This document shows, piece by piece, positions 61,558 through 64,000 of a stretch of DNA of 64,000 nucleotides. Source of the DNA: Methylophilales bacterium HTCC2181 (GTDB lineage Bacteria > Pseudomonadota > Gammaproteobacteria > Burkholderiales > Methylophilaceae). The translations under genes and the position numbers were made by a program. The DNA lies in NCBI GenBank assembly GCA_000168995.1, contig AAUX01000001.1:682001-746000 (forward strand), read 5' to 3'. Each line of letters begins with the position of its first letter. The first letter of the stretch is position 1. The notes under the pieces were generated by a model. The model was not told the DNA's origin. It saw nothing but the letters and a program-made list of their open reading frames with translations, and did no database searches.

Positions 61558-62058
61558 ATGACAGCAATTGATTACTCAATAATCACCATAATTCTTATTT
61601 CACTTGTTCTTGGATGTTTTCGGGGCTTTGTTAGGGAACTTCTAGCTTTAAGTGGTTGGGTCCTAGCTTTTTATTGCGCTAACTATTTTTCAGATTCGCT
61701 TTATGCGCTCATTCCTTTTGAACTTGAAAGTAATGTGAAATATATTGCAGCTTATATCTCGATTTTTCTGCTCATACTTATTTTTGCATCTTTAATAATT
61801 AAAGTTTTTAATCGTTTCGTTAAAAGTGTGGGATTGGGATTGTCTAATTTTCTTCTTGGCGGCATTTTTGGTTTCATTCGAGGGGTGCTAATAATTTTTA
61901 TTCTTATTATGGTTTTGGAAAGAACTTCTTTTTCCGTCAACCCAGGCTGGGCTAACTCTATCTATATACCAATCATAAAAAATACTGTTGAAAATACTTT
62001 GCCATATTTGCCCGAACAATGGTTTAAAGATGTAAAATACGACAATATTCTGACCTAA
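61558..62058 (+). CDS. cvpA: CvpA family membrane protein
   Basis: A 166-residue inner-membrane protein with four hydrophobic helices. The family start DYSIITIILISLVLGCFRGFVRELLAL and GLSNFLLGGIFGFIRGVLII are clear. CvpA is needed for colicin V production in E. coli and affects envelope stress; its molecular activity is unknown. It begins at the base after the dedD stop and is followed by purF (13 bases), the conserved order. Confidence 0.92.
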   Translation: MTAIDYSIITIILISLVLGCFRGFVRELLALSGWVLAFYCANYFSDSLYALIPFELESNVKYIAAYISIFLLILIFASLIIKVFNRFVKSVGLGLSNFLLGGIFGFIRGVLIIFILIMVLERTSFSVNPGWANSIYIPIIKNTVENTLPYLPEQWFKDVKYDNILT

Positions 62059-62071
62059 TTGAGAAGAAATT

Positions 62072-63613
62072 ATGTGTGGAATCATAGGAATTGTTGCTAA
62101 CGAACCTGTCAATCAACTTTTGTATGATGGTTTGCTGGTATTACAACATCGAGGGCAAGATGCTGCGGGCATAGTCACAAGCGATGGCAGTCGTTTCCAT
62201 ATGCATAAAAACAACGGTCTCGTTAAGGATGTTTTCCATACACGCCATATGAAAACATTGAATGGTAATGCTGGGATTGGTCATGTTCGTTATCCCACAG
62301 CAGGCTCATCTTCGTCAGCAGAAGCTCAGCCGTTATATGTAAATTCTCCTTACGGCATAGTCCTTGCCCACAATGGCAATCTTACAAATGCCGATAAGCT
62401 AAAAGACGATATGTTTAAGCTTGATCTTAGACACCTCAATACAAACTCCGACTCCGAAGTGTTGTTAAATGTTTTGGCTCACTCAATAGTAGAATCCACT
62501 CAAGACAACGTATTAACATCAGACATTATTTTTGAAGCTGTAGCTTCGGTATTCGCTCGATGCAACGGAGCGTATGCCGTAGTATCTATGATTGCTAATT
62601 TTGGCCTACTAGCTTTTAGAGACACCCATGGTATTCGCCCCCTTGTTATAGGTATTAAAGAGACTGAGGCTGGTCCTGAGTATATTGTTGCCTCAGAAAG
62701 TGTCGCCTTAGATATGCTGGGATTTAGATTGTTGCGTGATGTTGAGCCAGGTGAAGCAATCTTTATAGATTTAGATGGTAATTTTTATTCAAAAAAATGC
62801 GCTCAACAAGCAAAACAGACCCCTTGTATTTTTGAGTACGTATATCTTGCACGTCCTGACTCAGTTATTGATGGAGTATCGGTTTATCAAACACGCCTAA
62901 ATATGGGCGGCACTTTGGCCAAAAAAATTAAAAGAGACTGGGCTAATTTATCCATTGACGTAGTGATTCCTATTCCAGATACTAGCCGCCCTTGTGCTCA
63001 AGAGGTTGCGTTAAAGCTCAATGTTAATTTTAGAGAAGGGTTTATTAAGAATCGCTATATAGGTAGGACTTTTATTATGCCCGGGCAAGCTCTCAGAAAA
63101 AAATCAGTGCGACAAAAATTGAACCCTATTAAATTTGAATTTCTGGGTAAGAATGTTTTGTTGATTGATGATTCAATTGTAAGAGGCACCACTTCTAAAG
63201 AGATAGTTCAGATGGCTCGGGATGCCGGAGCAAAAAATGTATATCTTGCATCAGCGGCCCCACCAGTAAAATTTCCTAATGTCTATGGTATTGATATGCC
63301 TTCGAGAAATGAACTTTTAGCTCACAATAAAACTTATGATGAAATCATTGATGAAATTGGTGCTGATGCACTGATATATCAAGATCTAGATGATTTAAAA
63401 TTGACTATTACTCAAGAAACGACTGCTATCAAAGACTTTGATTGTTCATGCTTTGATGGTAAATACATTACAGCCGATATAGATGAAGCATATCTGGCTA
63501 ATATTGAAAATGCTCGAGCCGATAAGGATGGTGATAATGAGTCCATTCCCAGCAGTCAATTAGATTTAAATTTATTAAATTACTCATCGGAAAATGAGGA
63601 GCAGCATGCCTAG
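62072..63613 (+). CDS. purF: Amidophosphoribosyltransferase
   Basis: First committed step of purine synthesis. The N-terminal nucleophile Cys2 follows the initiator Met (MCGIIGI). The glutaminase residues RGQDAAG and HNGNLTN are present. The PRPP-binding VLLIDDSIVRGTT is in the C-terminal domain. The length of 513 residues, with no N-terminal propeptide, matches the E. coli class; no [4Fe-4S] cysteine cluster is obvious. It is the last gene of the block and is followed by the metZ promoter and riboswitch. Confidence 0.97.
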   Translation: MCGIIGIVANEPVNQLLYDGLLVLQHRGQDAAGIVTSDGSRFHMHKNNGLVKDVFHTRHMKTLNGNAGIGHVRYPTAGSSSSAEAQPLYVNSPYGIVLAHNGNLTNADKLKDDMFKLDLRHLNTNSDSEVLLNVLAHSIVESTQDNVLTSDIIFEAVASVFARCNGAYAVVSMIANFGLLAFRDTHGIRPLVIGIKETEAGPEYIVASESVALDMLGFRLLRDVEPGEAIFIDLDGNFYSKKCAQQAKQTPCIFEYVYLARPDSVIDGVSVYQTRLNMGGTLAKKIKRDWANLSIDVVIPIPDTSRPCAQEVALKLNVNFREGFIKNRYIGRTFIMPGQALRKKSVRQKLNPIKFEFLGKNVLLIDDSIVRGTTSKEIVQMARDAGAKNVYLASAAPPVKFPNVYGIDMPSRNELLAHNKTYDEIIDEIGADALIYQDLDDLKLTITQETTAIKDFDCSCFDGKYITADIDEAYLANIENARADKDGDNESIPSSQLDLNLLNYSSENEEQHA

Positions 63614-63620
63614 CTTCACC

Positions 63621-63648
63621 TTGATTTATTTTAAATGAAATGGATAAT
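63621..63648 (+). promoter_or_regulatory. Promoter of the metZ leader
   Basis: TTGATT (63621-63626) and GATAAT (63643-63648) are separated by 16 bases. The predicted start is near 63655, about 5 bases before the first riboswitch helix. This fits an RNA whose leader starts with the aptamer. Confidence 0.55.
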
Positions 63649-63658
63649 ATAGAATGGT

Positions 63659-63714
63659 TAGCGCCGATTTGAATAATTCAGCTTGCGGGCGCTCTAAAAA
63701 TCAGCTAAAGCGGG
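63659..63714 (+). promoter_or_regulatory. SAM-II-like riboswitch aptamer upstream of metZ
   Basis: Stem P1 is a perfect 6-bp helix, AGCGCC (63660-63665) with GGCGCT (63688-63693). Its loop starts with GATTTGA and ends CTTGCG. The 3' strand (63694-63714) contains TAAAAAT, then CAGCTAAAG and CGGG. This order (GCGC, GATTT, TTGC, GCGC, then GCTAAA) is that of the SAM-II pseudoknot aptamer as I remember it. GCTT in the loop (63681-63684) could pair with AAGC (63708-63711) as part of the pseudoknot. SAM-II normally controls metA, metX, metC and metZ-type genes, matching the gene here. SAM-V, which shares this fold, is the alternative. Confidence 0.75.
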
Positions 63715-63715
63715 T

Positions 63716-63747
63716 AAACCCATCAGCAGCTGTTTGGGTTTTTTTTT
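63716..63747 (+). terminator. Riboswitch expression-platform terminator
   Basis: AAACCCA (63716-63722) pairs with TGGGTTT (63735-63741), and nine T residues run 63739-63747. CAGCT (63702-63706), inside the 3' half of the aptamer, can alternatively pair with AGCTG (63728-63732) in the terminator loop, with AAA/TTT support. This gives an antiterminator that is exclusive with SAM binding. It suggests transcription attenuation of metZ. Confidence 0.75.
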
Positions 63748-63777
63748 GTCTAAATTAGGTAAAGTGAATAAATCGTA

Positions 63778-64000
63778 ATGAATAAATTACCAAATAAATT
63801 TAACACTAATGCTGTCCGTGCAGGTATTAATATGACGGAAGAAGGGGAGCATTCAGAAGCAATGTTTTTAACATCAAGCTTTGTGTTTGAAAATGCGCAA
63901 CAGGCTTCGGATAGATTTAAGAATGTAGAAAAAGGAAATGTTTATTCTCGCTTTACAAATCCTACCGTTAGAGTTTTTGAGGAGCGGTTAGCCTCGTTGG
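63778..64000 (+). CDS. metZ: O-succinylhomoserine sulfhydrylase, N-terminal part
   Basis: The window ends after the first 74 codons. The visible sequence (NTNAVRAGINMTEEGEHSEAMF, then TSSFVFENAQQASDRF and YSRFTNPTVRVFEERLA) matches the N-terminus of Cys/Met-metabolism PLP enzymes. MetZ is favoured by the purF-metZ order of Pseudomonas. It would make homocysteine directly from O-succinylhomoserine and sulfide. The upstream SAM riboswitch supports a methionine role. ATG 63778 has a weak GGTAAAG SD about 15 bases before it. The gene is cut by the window edge, not broken. Confidence 0.88.
   Translation, partial: MNKLPNKFNTNAVRAGINMTEEGEHSEAMFLTSSFVFENAQQASDRFKNVEKGNVYSRFTNPTVRVFEERLASL

Overview
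The window is a compact, AT-rich chromosomal segment from a free-living Proteobacterium. About 50 protein genes fill almost all of it. Most gaps are under 100 bases, many neighbours overlap by 1-15 bases, and no insertion sequence, prophage, CRISPR array, tRNA or rRNA is visible. Several gene orders are classic beta/gammaproteobacterial ones: tyrA-aroA-cmk-rpsA-ihfB, ftsK-lolA-rarA-serS, leuCDB-asd-fimV-truA-trpFBA-accD-folC-dedD-cvpA-purF-metZ, and yhdP-tldD. EarP with an Arg32-type EF-P also fits those classes. The yhdP-tldD and lapB-pyrF adjacencies lean towards Gammaproteobacteria. A streamlined marine lineage (SUP05/Thioglobus-like, or betaproteobacterial OM43-like) is my inference; the sequence alone does not fix it.

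Layout. 0.1-9.2 kb: metG, then a long leftward block of aromatic amino acid and core translation genes (bpt, tyrA, aroA, cmk, rpsA, ihfB, a strong terminator, lapB, pyrF). 9.3-16.2 kb: a TraB/GumN protein, a SpoU methyltransferase, gluQ, a DUF3301 protein, an ammonium transporter preceded by a strong inverted repeat, ispD-ispF, an Smr protein and trxB. 16.3-31.9 kb: ftsK-lolA-rarA-serS, rpiA, mfd and an AddAB-like helicase-nuclease pair. 31.9-41.4 kb: greB-earP-efp, tldD, yhdP and acs. 41.5-45.5 kb: a NarL-type two-component system divergent from acs, an EamA exporter and a PuuD-like membrane protein. 45.5-53.6 kb: argD-argF-argG, yajQ, leuC-leuD-leuB and asd. 53.6-64 kb: fimV, an unassigned membrane protein, truA, trpFBA, accD, folC, a SPOR protein, cvpA, purF and the start of metZ.

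Most genes are biosynthetic or housekeeping: Arg, Leu, Trp, aromatic, Asp-family and Met synthesis, purines, folate, fatty acids and isoprenoids, plus RNA and DNA maintenance. This suggests a prototroph for these amino acids.

The best non-routine signals are regulatory or reductive. (1) A SAM-II-like riboswitch with its own promoter and terminator lies ahead of metZ. (2) greB has no ATG/GTG/TTG at its conserved N-terminus and may start at AUU or AUC. (3) Ribosomal protein S1 has five S1 domains instead of six. (4) amtB has a perfect 9-bp inverted repeat upstream and no adjacent glnK. (5) A perfect 9-bp-arm palindrome sits between acs and a divergent two-component system. (6) argD starts a few bases after a strong terminator, and ispD has an extended -10 placed for a leaderless mRNA. 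I see no clearly new multi-gene system; this is mostly core genome.
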